From Schizophyllum amplum (Eukaryota > Basidiomycota > Agaricomycetes > Agaricales > Schizophyllaceae), in contig VDMD01000003.1 in the NCBI GenBank assembly GCA_007026445.1, positions 1,612,001 through 1,676,000 on the forward strand: a stretch of 64,000 nt of DNA. Reading direction: 5' to 3'. The notes under the pieces are model-generated. The model saw nothing but the letters and a program-made list of their open reading frames with translations, did no database searches and was not told the origin of the DNA. Positions 33,468-45,024 of this stretch are shown piece by piece. Both the position numbers and the translations under genes were made by a program. Within the stretch, counting starts at the first letter, position 1. The number at the start of each line of letters is the position of its first letter.

Positions 33468-36400
33468 ATGGCGGACGAGGAGAAGTGTGCGTCTCCCGCT
33501 CGTCGAAGGCGGCATTTGGAGCTCGAGGTTATTAGGCTTATCCTCACCTTCCTTCCCGCAGATTCGGCTAGCGAGTCTCTGGCCGACGCTGGCCAGGAAT
33601 ACTCTCCGCACAGTGCGGTGGCGAAAGAGGGCGTCGGTGAGCTGGCCATGGCCATGTTACAACTGCGTTGACGTGGCGGGTTTCCCATCGCGTGTTGGGT
33701 TTCTCATCGAGTTCTCAGCCCTCAAGCGCGGCTTGAATGCGCGCCACACGGCTTTGATAGCGATTGCTTCTGGTATCGGTACGTTGCTCAAGTGCAGAGA
33801 ACCTTGCGAAACTAACTACCTCCCGACTGACCTACGCTGACACCTTGCCAATTTAGGAACGGGCCTCTTCGTGAGCACATCCCGCGTCGACCCCGCCCTC
33901 GGCGCTCGACTGACACAGCGCGCAGCTGGGCTCCGGAATCGCGCTATCCAATGCCGGCCCGCTCGGGCTCCTGCTGGGGTACATCATCATGGGCTTCATC
34001 ACCGTCAGTCTGCCTCTGGCATTTTCGTGTTCTCGCTCGCTCGCTCTTGTCATTGCGCATGCCACCCACTCGATGGCGCCTCATGCTGACTGACTCCGCC
34101 CCCAGGCCGAGATAGCCTACATCAGCGCTGAGACGATTGGCTTCCTCCCCGTCAGCGGCGGTTTCACCCGCTTCATACCCAGGTTCACCAACCGCGCCCT
34201 CGGGCTGACTGTAAGCCGTACCCTTCACCGCGCATGATTTAAACACAACGCTCACTCACTCACTCACTCACTCACCAACCGCGTCTCTCAGGCCGCCTGG
34301 ACCTTCTGGTACCTCCTCTCCATCAACGGCCCCGCCGAGGTCGCCGCCGCCAGCTCGCTCGTCGCTTTCTGGCGCACCGACATCTCCATCGCTGTCTGGA
34401 TCACCGTCTTCGCCGTGCCCATTGTCGTGCTGAACTTCTTCCCCGTGCGGCTGTATGGCGAGATCGAGTTCAGCTTCGGGTTGCTGAAGAGCTTGCTGGT
34501 GATGATACTGGTCGTTACGTCGCTGGTGGTAGATGTGGGCGGTGGGCCGAGGCATGAGGTACGTCGCTGAGCCATGTGGCGCGCTTGAGCCTCAAGGGGT
34601 CGAGTGGCCGCAGGCGTTGCGATTGGCTGGGAGGGAGGGACGAGATGACTGAAGGGCGACTTTGTATGCTGACGTTGCCGCCCGCAGTACATTGGCGGCC
34701 GATATTGGCATCCCAGTCCGATAAAGGAATACCTGGTGGACGGCTCGACGGGGCGGTTCCTCGCTGTGTGGAGCGTGTTGAGTAAGTGCGCTTTTTTGGT
34801 GGAGGAGCACATTGAAGTGCCAGACTCAGACTGGATGAGGCATACTACCTGGACCGGACTACCATACTGGCTGGACCGGGCTACCATATTGGCTGGAACG
34901 GGCTGCCATACTACCTGGATCGGGCTGCCGTACTGACTTGAATGATATACTGACCTGAATAATTCAGTCAACGCCGCCTACGCGATGGGCAACATCCAGG
35001 TCGCCACCACCTCCGCCTCCGAGGTCCAGAATCCGCGCCAGAACGTGCCGAAGGCGATGCGGCGGGTGTTGTGAGTGTGCACTCACATTTACTGTGCTCT
35101 CGCGCTGCCTTTTCCTTTTATGCTCTCGCGCTGCCTTTTTCTTTGATTTTTCTTTGTTCTGTTCTCGCGCTGCCAATTTATTGGCTCTCGCGCTGTCATT
35201 GGTTGGCTCTCACGTCTCTTCTTTGTTTTATCGTGTTACAATAACCCCTGACGACTAACCTTGCACCCAGTTACCGCATATTCTTCTTCGTGCGTATTTT
35301 CCTCTCTCTCTCTATCCCATTCTCCTTCTCCACCTTTCCTTCTCTCTCATTTTCTCCTCTCCCAACTGCCTCTCCCCCTTCCTTCCCACTATAAAGTAAC
35401 GCCTACTATAACATGACGCCCTCCGCAGTACGTCATCTCCGTCCTCTTCGTCGGCCTCATCCAGGACAGCAATGATGCGCGGCTGAGCACGACATCTGGC
35501 ACGGCGGCGTCGCCGTTCGTCATCGCGTTCGAGACGGCGGGAATCAAGGTATGATTTATTCCCACAATATCTTGAGCTCACTCGGTCGATGACTTGGTCG
35601 ACGAGGCTTGCGCTTCGTTGAACGAGGCTTGCGCTTCGTTGAACGAGGCTTGCGCTTCGTCGAACGCTGCTTGCGTTTCGCTGACTGTTGTTTCGCGCTT
35701 CGTCGAACGTTGCTTGTACCCATGCTAACTACACCACTACCAACCTCCCTTCCTCCTCCCTCTCACTACCCCTCTTCCTCCTCTCACCACCTTCTTCCCC
35801 CCTCTCCCTTCCTCCTCTCACCACTCACCCTCTCACCACCCCCCTACCCCCACCCTGGCAGATCCTCCCCTCTTTCATCAACGCCATCGTCATCACCAGC
35901 GCCTGGTCCTCCGGCAACGGCATGCTCTTCCTGGCCTCGCGCACGCTCGTAGGGCTCGCGGCGGAGGGCGCGGCGCCGGGGGTGTTCTTGAGGACGAATC
36001 GGTATGGGTGAGTGAGTATTTATGCGTGAGTGTGTGTGTATGGGCGAGTGAGTGTTTGGGGTTTATTGTTGTGGGATGCGAGTTTTGTTGGGGGAAGGGA
36101 AGGGAGGATGGTGGGTGTTTGGGGGAGGGGAGCATGGCGTGAAGCAAGGAGAATAATGTTGGAGGAAGGGGAGATGGTGTCGGGATATGATGTTCCGGAG
36201 GGACAAGATAGCTCACGCGACTTGCATAGCTCCCCATACGTGGCAGTGGCAGCGTCCGCGCTGCTCATGCCTTTGGCCTACCTGAACTGCGGCAGCGAGA
36301 CACCGCAAACAGTATTTTCGTGGTTCATTAATTTGATGTGCGTCTACTGTCCTTCTGTCCGTTGACCACGCTCCAACGCGCTCTGAGCAGCTCGACCGCG

Positions 36401-36995
36401 GGGCTAAATATATGGTACGTCGTTCGTGCGAACTGAGGACTGCTCAATCGCTGACAGCGCTACTCTCAGGATAATAATTTGTTTCTCCTACGTGCGGTTC
36501 TACTACGGGATGAAGAAGCAGGGTGTCAGCCGCGACGAGCTGCCATACAAGAGCTGGGGGCAGCCCTACTGCGCTAGTGAGCCAAGACGCGCTTTCCGGT
36601 CTTGCACAGGCTATTGACAAACGACCGTTGCAGTCGCGGCAGGATTCATGTGCTTTATCATCGTATTTTTCTCCGGGTTCGCGGTGTTCTTCCCTGGGAA
36701 CTGGTCCGTGTCGGGATTTTTGTCGACTTATGTGAGTGATTTCATGTGCTGCTGAGCCAGACGGTCTGGCGCGCCTCCAGCTAAACGAGATCTACAGATC
36801 AACTGCTTCATGTGCATTGGATTGTATGTCGTGCTGAAACTGACTATCAAGAGTCCGTGGATAGGCTACGAAGAGATGGACTTTTCAGAGATGAAGGCGA
36901 TTCGGGAGGAGGCGCGGTTCCGGGAAGCGCAGGCGGAGATGAAGGGACATGCGCCTGGATGGAGGCGGTTTTTGGAGAAGTTTGTAGATGAATAG
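33468..36995 (+). CDS. Amino-acid permease, APC superfamily (fungal YAT type)
   Basis: Proton-coupled amino-acid uptake at the plasma membrane. Seventeen exons close in phase to 544 residues: 33468-33486, 33562-33636, 33719-33778, 33857-33870, 33926-34003, 34106-34210, 34292-34558, 34688-34781, 34968-35070, 35271-35289, 35429-35548, 35862-36007, 36230-36337, 36391-36414, 36470-36576, 36634-36731 and 36798-36995. TM1 has the YAT signature: LKRGLNARHTALIAIASGIG then TGLFLGSGIALSNAGPLG. Further marks: SAETIGFLPVSGGFTRFIPR, AMGNIQVATTSASEVQNPR and SWFINLISTAGLNIWIIICF. Exons 4 (14 nt) and 10 (19 nt) are micro-exons. Four introns carry tandem repeats. Substrate cannot be read from sequence. A second APC transporter follows 275 bp downstream in the same orientation. 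Confidence 0.92.
34815..35720. repeat. Three different minisatellites in introns 8, 9 and 11 of the permease
   Basis: Intron 8 (34830-34960): about 30-bp units around CTGGACCGGGCTACCATACT. Intron 9 (35094-35215): GCTCTCGCGCTGCC repeated four to five times between T-rich spacers. Intron 11 (35601-35663): a 21-bp unit ACGAGGCTTGCGCTTCGTTGA in three perfect or near-perfect copies, then degenerate copies to 35720. Confidence 0.8.
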
Positions 36996-37270
36996 ACGGA
37001 AGGAGTTTATGATCTGCGACTTATTATCAGTGTTGTCCTGCTTTCCTTTCAGGCATCCGAGCCAAGTCAGGTTTGCTATGAGTATGGCGGCTCCGAAGAG
37101 ACTCGGGCGCCTATCACATAGAGTCATTGTTTAAACACATGGCAGTTGTCATGTCCACGGCTCCCGCGGATCACATCGTTGTCACATTGTCTGCCTCTTT
37201 CTGCTTTGTTGATCGCCCACAAAGGCCTTCAGGCCGTCGACGTATATTTAAACCTGCGGACCCGTCAATT

Positions 37271-40200
37271 ATGACTTATCCTCCTCCTTCTCCTTCAAAG
37301 TTTGTGTTTCGCAGACATATAGGAGGCGAGGACGCCATGGAATCTGGAGACGACGATCAGTGGATTGCCATCGAGCCACCGCGTCCGATGGCCGAGAGGA
37401 GTGCGTGCAGAGCGCATATCGCGTCTTTCTTTGACTTATCATCATGGTGCAGTGGACACGGAAGCTAGCTGCTCGTCAGCCGACCAGCCACCGCCGACGT
37501 TCGAGAACGCGCAGTTCGACATCATCCTCCGTCGCCAGAGACAACGACCGAAGGATGGCGGACTCAAGATGAATACGGTCCCTTCGCGCTTCCTCAACCT
37601 CTCCGACAACTTTGAGTTCGCTGGCTGGGGCTCCTTCATGACATTCAAACTGTCGACCGACGAGCACAAGGCGGGCGACGAGCAAGTGCAGGCGATTCAG
37701 CAACAGAAGGTCCTCGGACAGTTCACCGCGAGTGCATTGGCAGGGAATGCGGTACTTGGTGTGTCTTATGGGTGCTATTCACGCAAATGAAGCTGATAGA
37801 CGCGTCCAGGCTCCGTATTCTACGCGTTTCCGAGCGTAACAGCGGTCGCTGGCGCGTTGTGAGTGATCTCGAATTTTTGAAGCGCATACATACTGAGTTT
37901 GCCCAGGTCGCCCATCTCCCTTCTCGTCAGCGCCATCACCTTGTTCCTATGGAGGCCGGTCATGGAAGAGCTGGCCGACGCACTACCTATCGGCGGAGCG
38001 CCGTACTCGTATATGTGCGTACACGCAAAGTGACGGTGCACGTTAACCTGACGCGGCTTCAGCCTGAACTCATCCACAAAGGCCATTGCTCTCGCCGGAG
38101 CTGCCTTGCTTCTTCTGGACTATGCCGCGACCTCTATCGTCTCGGCTGCTACCGCAGTAACGTACATCCAAGGCGAAGTCACGCTACCGTTCCCCGCCTT
38201 CGTCGCCACCCTCATCATCCTCGGCATATTCACCGCCGTCAGCCTGTGTGGTGTGAAAGAGAGCGCGCGCGTCGCGTTCGGTGTGCTTCTCTATCATGTA
38301 GGGCTCTGCCTTCTCAGCGCTGCAATTTGTGCTGACTTCTCCATAGGTCCTGACCATGCTCGTGCTCATCATCGTAGCGTGCGTACATTGGAGCCGCACG
38401 GGCTTGGTACAGCTGCAGGAGAACTGGGAGACGGTGCCTGCCGAGCCCAGGAGCATCGTTCGACAGATATTCTATGGATTTTGTCTCGGGATGCTGGGGC
38501 TTACTGGGTTTGAATGTACGTCGTCAGATATCTGCTCGTCCTCAGATGTCTGCTCGTTCGTCTTCGAATGCCTGCTCGTCGTCGAATGCCCTTTCCTCTT
38601 GTTCACCTACTGATGATACCCCCTCTCATAGGTACCCCAGCATACGTCGGCCGCATAAAGCCTGGCCGATTCCCGCAGGTGCTGAGGAACCTGCACTTGC
38701 CCGCCATCGTCCTGGGCTCGGTCATGATGCTTCTCGTCATCGCGATCGTGCCCATGGACGTTACGTTGGGCTCGGCGAATATTCTCAGCGCGCTGGCGCA
38801 GTTGGTATGTACTCTTGCTTTTATTGAAACTTCTCCGAGGAATGCATTCTTTCTTTGTTGAACCTCCTCCAAAAGAACATCGCGCTGACGCACCGCTTCA
38901 GTCCGCAGGCCGCTGGCTTAGACTTTGGGTCGTGGTCGACTCGGTCGTTGTCCTATCGGGAGGTGTTTTGACAGGTGATTGCACGCCGTCGCCGGTGGAA
39001 AACCATACTGATGTAAGACCGACGCAGGAATCCTCAGCGCTTGCGAACTCCTCGAGCAGCTTTCGCGCGATCGCATCCTACCAAAGAATTTTACAAACCC
39101 CTTGCCGTTCACTGGCGCGCCGTATCTGTCAGTGTTGGGCTTTGTGATTCTCAGTATTGCGCTGTACGCAAGTACGGGCGCGAGTTTGACGATTACATCC
39201 AAGATGTGAGTTTTTCTCTTGTCGCTTTTGCTTTCGCTTTGCCGTTCACTCTCGCTCTGCCGTTCACTCTCGCTATGCTGTTCACTTTGCGCTATGTTGT
39301 TCACTACTCGCTATGTCGTCCACTCTTACAAACCGCACGTCTACTAAGCTAACGCGCACATCGCATACATCAAACTAACGCGCGCATCCATCCAGGTTCT
39401 CCCTCGTGTGGCTGACCGTCATGACGCTGTTCCCGCTCGCCTTGATCACGCTGCAGTTCAACCGCGGCCGCCTGCAGCGCACGTCGCGCACGCCGTTCTC
39501 CGTCATCGTCGCCTGCCTGGCCGTCGCAGCCGCCGTGTTCGCTGGGAATGTCGCTATTGACCAGACTACAGTCGGGTGAGTGAGAACTGCTTTTGCGGGC
39601 CTTGTTCGCCTCATGGATACAACGATGCGTCGTACGATTTGAAGGCGTATGCTTACTACCTCCCCTCTCTAGCTACTTTGCCCTATACTTCGTCATCGTC
39701 TTCGGCGTGTTCACGGTAACGCAGAAGAAGACGCACATCATCCGCTACGTGTACTGGCTGTACGACAACTACCCGAGCCTGCACTCGTGGGGGCCGACGC
39801 AGAATTGGGGCACGGCGCTTATTAGGACGATGAAGAGGATGAAGAGGCAGCCGGTGTGCATTTTGGCGAAGACGGATGAGGTGAGTGGGTGGCGTGGCGT
39901 GGCGTGGCGTGGGATGCGTTTTCTTGTTTTGGGATGTTTTTCCTTGCGTTGAACGTGTCGCTCACGTTTACGTCCAGATCAACTACCTCTTCCAGATGAT
40001 CCTGTACGTGCGCAGGAACGAGGAGACGTCCTGCCTGAAGATCGTCCACTTCGCGGACGAGGAGGACGCGGTGCCGTCCGAGCTAGAGGCTAACGCGAAG
40101 AGTAGGTGCACCTATGCGGTCTTGATTGCAATCTTGGCTGCCAACTTGGTCCCTGCGAGTTTGCTGACTTGATCCCTGCAGTTCTGGACGAAGCGTTCCC

Positions 40201-40493
40201 TGAGTTGACTATTGATCTGGTATGTGGCGATGCTTGCGGGTGTTGCGCTCGTCGGGTGTTCGTGCTCGTCGGACGCTGAGTTTCGTCGGGCGTTGATGCT
40301 CGTCGGACGCCGGAGTTGTACTTTCTCTGACACAATCTCTCAGCTCATCGTCCGCGGGACTTTCGACCCCGCCACCATCGCCGCCCTGGCACTACGCCTC
40401 AACATTCCCACGTCACTCATGTTCATGAGCTGCCCAGGCAGCAAGTTCCCGTATTCCGTGTCTGACCTGGGCACCCGCATCATCTGCCGCTGA
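37271..40493 (+). CDS. APC-superfamily amino-acid transporter with soluble C-terminal domain
   Basis: Fourteen exons close in phase to 706 residues: 37271-37400, 37453-37758, 37810-37858, 37907-38014, 38063-38297, 38347-38515, 38632-38804, 38902-38974, 39028-39205, 39396-39575, 39673-39880, 39978-40101, 40182-40219 and 40344-40493. After a 100-residue hydrophilic N-terminus the membrane part reads VLGQFTASALAGNAVLGSVF, PISLLVSAITLFLWRPVMEE, DYAATSIVSAATAVTYIQGE, FYGFCLGMLGLTGFECTPAY and LSVLGFVILSIALYASTGAS. The last 160 residues form a soluble part (KKTHIIRYVYWLYDNYPSLH, QPVCILAKTDEINYLFQMIL, CLKIVHFADEEDAVPSE), reminiscent of the cytosolic regulatory domains on some APC carriers; that comparison is inference. 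Not a close paralogue of its upstream neighbour. Substrate unknown. Confidence 0.88.
38518..40312. repeat. Tandem repeats in three introns of the second transporter
   Basis: Intron 6 (38518-38590): TCGTC..ATGCCTGC-type 15-18 bp units. Intron 9 (39225-39325): 18-bp unit close to CTCGCTCTGCCGTTCACT, about four copies. Intron 13 (40238-40312): GCTCGTCGGACGC-like units. Each differs from the others and from those of the upstream gene. Confidence 0.7.
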
Positions 40494-41070
40494 GCCTGCA
40501 TATTCCTTATCCAGAGTTTAGAAGCGGCTGTTTAGTTTGTCTGCGGCTACGATGGCCCTTTATCGTCGACCCTCACATTAGATTTCCTCATCCGTCGCTT
40601 ACGTTCTCATTTGTCTCGAAACCTTCTGTTCGCGTCCTGCCTTCTTGTCAACGTCCATTCGCATAGGACACCAGTTATGACTTCCATCGGCTTGTATTTG
40701 TACTGCACATCATCATCGTTGTCCTCGCTTTCACGCTTTTCATGACCTTACGACTCGCATGACTTTCAATTTGCACTTGATGCGACTTGTAATTACCCTT
40801 ACTGTATGCCCACTACATAGTGTACTTCTTAACTGGTTCTGTGCACATCATAGAGCACATGAACACATAGCATTGTTGAAGGACTGGCAGTGGGAATGAG
40901 TGTGATGCAGGTATTATCGCACGCTCTTCGAGACGCACGCCCAGAATCCCAGAGAACTTCATATCGAGCAGTGATGTCGATGAGGTTGTGCAGAATCCAA
41001 TAAGAATATGCTACAGTAAGATACTTACACCCAAACCATGCAAGACGAAGACAATGTACACAGCTGTCGG
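40494..41070. other. Convergent intergenic region, transporter and SPT5
   Basis: 0.58 kb between two 3' ends. AT-richer than coding DNA, with no gene seen. Confidence 0.55.
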
Positions 41071-44000
41071 CTACGCCTTTTTATTGAGCTGAACGAGCTC
41101 CTCCAATTTCTGCCCGTGGAACATGCCTTTCTTAGACGAGTAGAGGCTGCACTCCTCATCCAGAGTCGTGACTGACCATTCCTCCCCCTTGTACTGCCCG
41201 GTCATGGGGGTGACCACCTGTGAACGGGCGGTAGGGTGAAGGGGGACGACGTACTTGGCCAGCACGTTGCGACTGCCCATGCCGTCCGTTTCGTGATCGA
41301 AGATGACGCGCAGTGTCTGGTCCATGTCCTTCGGCACGCGCATGAGGCCATCGAGGGTGCCCGTCTGGCCTTCGTAGCGACCACTCAGGTAGTTGTCTGG
41401 GAGGGTGCCCTGCACCTTGACGCGGAGTAACTTCGCATACGGCATCAAAGCAGGCTCGAACATCCAGTTCTCGCCGATTGCTGCGAACTATTAGTAAAGA
41501 TGATGAGGAAGCGAAGCATGCAAACTCACATTCGTCATCCTGCTCGTCGTCGAACATGCTGCCACTCGGAGCAGGGGTGGGTGCAGTCGCAGCCGGCGTC
41601 TCAGCAGACAGCATGCTGGAGAACGGGGTGGCAGCAGCAGCAGGTGTCGGTGCGGAAACAGCAGGCGTTGCGATGGAAGAGAATCCAGGCGTTGGCGCGG
41701 ATGATGCGCCCTGCAAAGTCGGTCAGCAAACGGCTGTGACACGCGACGAGATGCCATTTACCCAGCCGGGGGATTGACCGCCGTTATTGAGTGACCAGCC
41801 GTTGTCATTGTAGGAGCTGTTGCCCCATGCAGGCGCAGGTGTTGCTCCGCCTGAGTTTCCCCATCCGCCACCGCCGCCGCCGCCGCCGCCGCCTCCCCCG
41901 CCCTGCGCATACGGGTTGGGCGTACGCGAGCTGACATTCCAAGCCGCAGCTGGAGTTCGGCTTCCATCTGCGTAAGGGTTGGGCGTCCTCGAATTCGCAC
42001 TCCAAGCGGGCGTTTTGCCTCCGTCTCCTGCAGCATACGGATTCGGTGTTGATGATCCCCAGCCTGGGGTCTTCCCACCGTTGGCAAGGTAGGGATTCGG
42101 CGTGCGACCGCTGCTACCCCACATAGGCGTTCCTGGTGGGGGTGCAAGGTAAGGATTATGAGTCGGCATGGGGAGCACGTCCCTAGAAGACGGGGGTCCC
42201 ATGGGTCCTCCGCGGCCGCGTGGCCGTCCACGGTCTCCTAATGACTGCATGTGCCCGTTGGGCTCCTTGATGGCCAACTTCGACTTGTCGATGGAGATGA
42301 TCTTGTTGCCAGTCAACTCGACGCGTGCAAGGTTCCCGTTTGTGTCTTTGATGCGGCCATAGTAGCCCTTCTGCGGGCCCTTCACGATGCAGACATGAAG
42401 GCCGATATCGCGGTCTCGTGGTCCGCGTCCGACTCCTGCAGACATCATCGACGCGTTGAGGGCGGGATTCATCTTCGATAGGTCCGTCGACGCCTTGATC
42501 TCATTGCGTGGAGTGACCGGCGCTAGAGATCTCGTTTTCGTAACGAACACGCCTCCGTTCTCCGCGACATCCCGATTGTGCAAGAAGGCGAAGAAGGACT
42601 GGTGTATGTGAAGCACCCGACCTTTGCGACCCTGATGACAGGGCGTCAGAGCATATCATAGATCGTAGTAGATGTACCACTTACTTCACCGTCTATCTCC
42701 TTCACCATGTCGTGTATGCGCAGCTCGTGGCCGGTAGAGTCTGCCGCGATGGCGTGTCGGGAATCGCGGCGCATGGCAATCTGGTGAGGTTGGACCAGAC
42801 GTTTCTGCCCGTTTTGATCAAGCACCCAGAACGAATCGCGCTCCGTCCGGAAGATAACACCAACAGTCGACTGACTGTGAGGTTGTAAGCATAGCATAAC
42901 TGGAATGAGAAACACCGTCTTACTCTAATTGAACGAGATCGTGAAGCTCGTAATCACCGACAATGTTGGTCGACGTGCCGACTTCGGCAGCTTCTCGCAA
43001 ATCCTTCGAAAATACAGAGACCTAAACCAGCTTGGTTATCTGTAACTCGATCTAATCAGCAGAACACACACCTCCTGCATGGTCATGTCGGATACGAAGG
43101 TGACGACGTTGTCCGAGACCGACACAACCAAACCTGTCTCGTCGGCGTTCTGGCCAGTCATGACCTTGACGTGGTCACCTGGCTTGAAGCGCTTGCGCAC
43201 GCTGCGCGCAGTAACCTCGATCTTCTGGCCCTCGAGGTCCGCGCTACCCGCCGAGATGGTGACAATTTCTCCCGCAATCTCCTCGACCACACCCTGCATA
43301 CCCGCCTGGGCACCCTCGAAGACTTCGACCTGATCTCCTGGCTGTAGGACCATCGTCGCAGCCTTCCGTGAGGCCTCTGCGATAGCAGCAAGATTCACTT
43401 CGCCGTCCTCTCCCGCGCTCATGCCTCGAGTGAACTGGGTGATCTCGTCGAGGGTAGGGTTCGCGTCTTCTACACTGATCCATGAGAGCTTGAAGTCCTT
43501 CTCAAGGAAGCCGTTCTTGTAAGTGTCGCCACCGAAGACATAATCTCGGCCGTTCGTTGATGTACGGATGGTGACCGACCTCGGACCATGCGCTGCCTGG
43601 ACGGCTTCCTGGTTGAAGAGGGCTTGAGCCGGGCGAGTGGTCCCTGGGCCCACGCCTTTCTTGCGCTTCTTCAAGTTGCCATCGACGGGTGCCTCGTCTG
43701 GCGGTCGCATGTCGATACGAGGAATGAGCCGCAGACCAGCCTCCTCTCCGTTTTCTGTGACGTCGATGACTTGCGCCAGATCGCCAGCATATTTCGCGGG
43801 CTTTTTTAAGCGGACCCACATGCCGGGCGTTACGACCAGGTCCTTTTGCTTGAGCTGCAGAAGACTAGTCATTTCGTCGATGGGGACCAGCGTGATGCCT
43901 CTGGACAAGAAGACGCCGACGAGCCCATTGACAGCGTGCTGAACGGCGCGCGAGCTCCTGGCTTCTATGTAAATCATTCCCGGGAGAGAATCACGGTGGA

Positions 44001-44786
44001 AGGCGGAGAAGATTTGGAGCGGCTTGGGCTGGAACTCGAGGTCGATAGCCTTGCGCATAAGGCTGAATACCAACTCGCGCTCACGGCCGGGCTGGAAACG
44101 CATCAGTGGCAGATAGAGGAAGACTGGTGATATATGAGCGCACCTTCACGCGAACAAGCCACAGATTGGGGTCCTCCACGTCAGGCATGAGGAAGTGTTG
44201 AGGAACCTCGTTCATGTCGCCGGTGTACTTGTGGTAAGCGCGATTGCCATAGCGTCTGCTCAAGTTCTTCGCGATCTGTTCGGGGTCGAGATCCTCCTCA
44301 AGTTCGCGTCGTGTATCGAGCCGAACGTGATGTTGTGGACCCCCTTCATCCTCAAAGGTTTCGTTCCGTTCAATGAAGCCCTCTGCGATGTTTTGTAAGT
44401 TTTGATTGCAAACGAACGTGTAGTCACACACCCAATCCGAAGCCCTCCTCTTCCTCTTCATCATCCTCATCGTCGCTGACTTCGGCCTCGATATCGAGGA
44501 AATTATGTGCGCCGCCGCGCTTCTTGTGCGAATGCTTTGCGCGCTTGCGTTTACGTCCGCCGACTTGCTCCTCCTCTTCCTCGTCCTCCTCATCTTCTTC
44601 GTCCTCCTCTTCTTCCGGGTCGCGTTCCTCGTCCTCTTCTTCCTCTTCCTCTTCGTATTGTGTCCTCTGCTTGCTTTTGCCGCTAGACCGGTGGTCGGCG
44701 GGTTCGTCGGCGGGCTCCATATCGAGGTCCCCTTCAAGCTGGCCAGATGCCGCAGGGGGATAATCTGCTTCGTCGTAGTCCGACAT
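41071..44786 (-). CDS. SPT5: Transcription elongation factor SPT5
   Basis: Pol II processivity factor (DSIF with Spt4). Eight exons close in phase: 44786-44432, 44382-44144, 44091-43072, 43021-42924, 42874-42685, 42631-41762, 41710-41530 and 41480-41071; 1120 residues. Order: very acidic N-terminus (Glu/Asp runs), HNFLDIEAEVSDDED, RNETFEDEGGPQHHVR, NGN domain (NLWLVRVK ... IYIEARSSRAVQHAVNGL), then KOW domains (TPGMWVRLKKPAKYAGDLAQ, LQPGDQVEVFEGAQAGMQGV, KPGDHVKVMTGQNADETGLV, GVIFRTERDSFWVLD, KGPQKGYYGRIKD). The C-terminal repeat region has TPNPY and KTPGW/KTPAW motifs (GRTPNPYLANGGKTPGW and three more TPNPY), the target of Bur1/CDK9-type kinases, then a Gly run and a final KOW-like domain. 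Start at 44786 (MSDYDEADYPP) is preferred to 44801. Confidence 0.96.
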
Positions 44787-45024
44787 GGTGGAGAAAGACA
44801 AGAAGAGGGTATGACCCGGACCGTCCGCTCTCGCGAACGTTCAGGTCGTGAATAAGAGGCGTTGTGTGACATCGTCACACAGTAACCATTGTGTTTTGGC
44901 ACGTGTCCGCCCTGGTTGAACTTTGCACCTGACCTTCATCGTCTGTGAGTGTGGACTGGGAGTCGGGACTGCTCATTTAAGGTCCGACTCTGCCGTCTTT
45001 TGACATATTTTCTTTCATCTCGAG
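44787..45024. promoter_or_regulatory. Compact bidirectional promoter of SPT5 and an F-box gene
   Basis: Only 238 bp separate the two start codons. It contains the perfect inverted repeat TGTGTGAC-ATC-GTCACACA at 44863-44881 and a CACGTG-like GGCACGTGTCC near 44900. A dimeric factor binding the palindrome could act on both genes; this is inference. Confidence 0.55.
44863..44881. promoter_or_regulatory. 8-bp inverted repeat, putative operator
   Basis: TGTGTGAC, three-base spacer ATC, GTCACACA. The arms are perfectly complementary, and the site lies 77 nt upstream of the SPT5 ATG. Confidence 0.5.

Noticed and set aside
34815..35720. CRISPR-like arrays in permease introns
   Set aside because: Units are contiguous or degenerate without unique spacers, in a eukaryotic gene; they are minisatellites.
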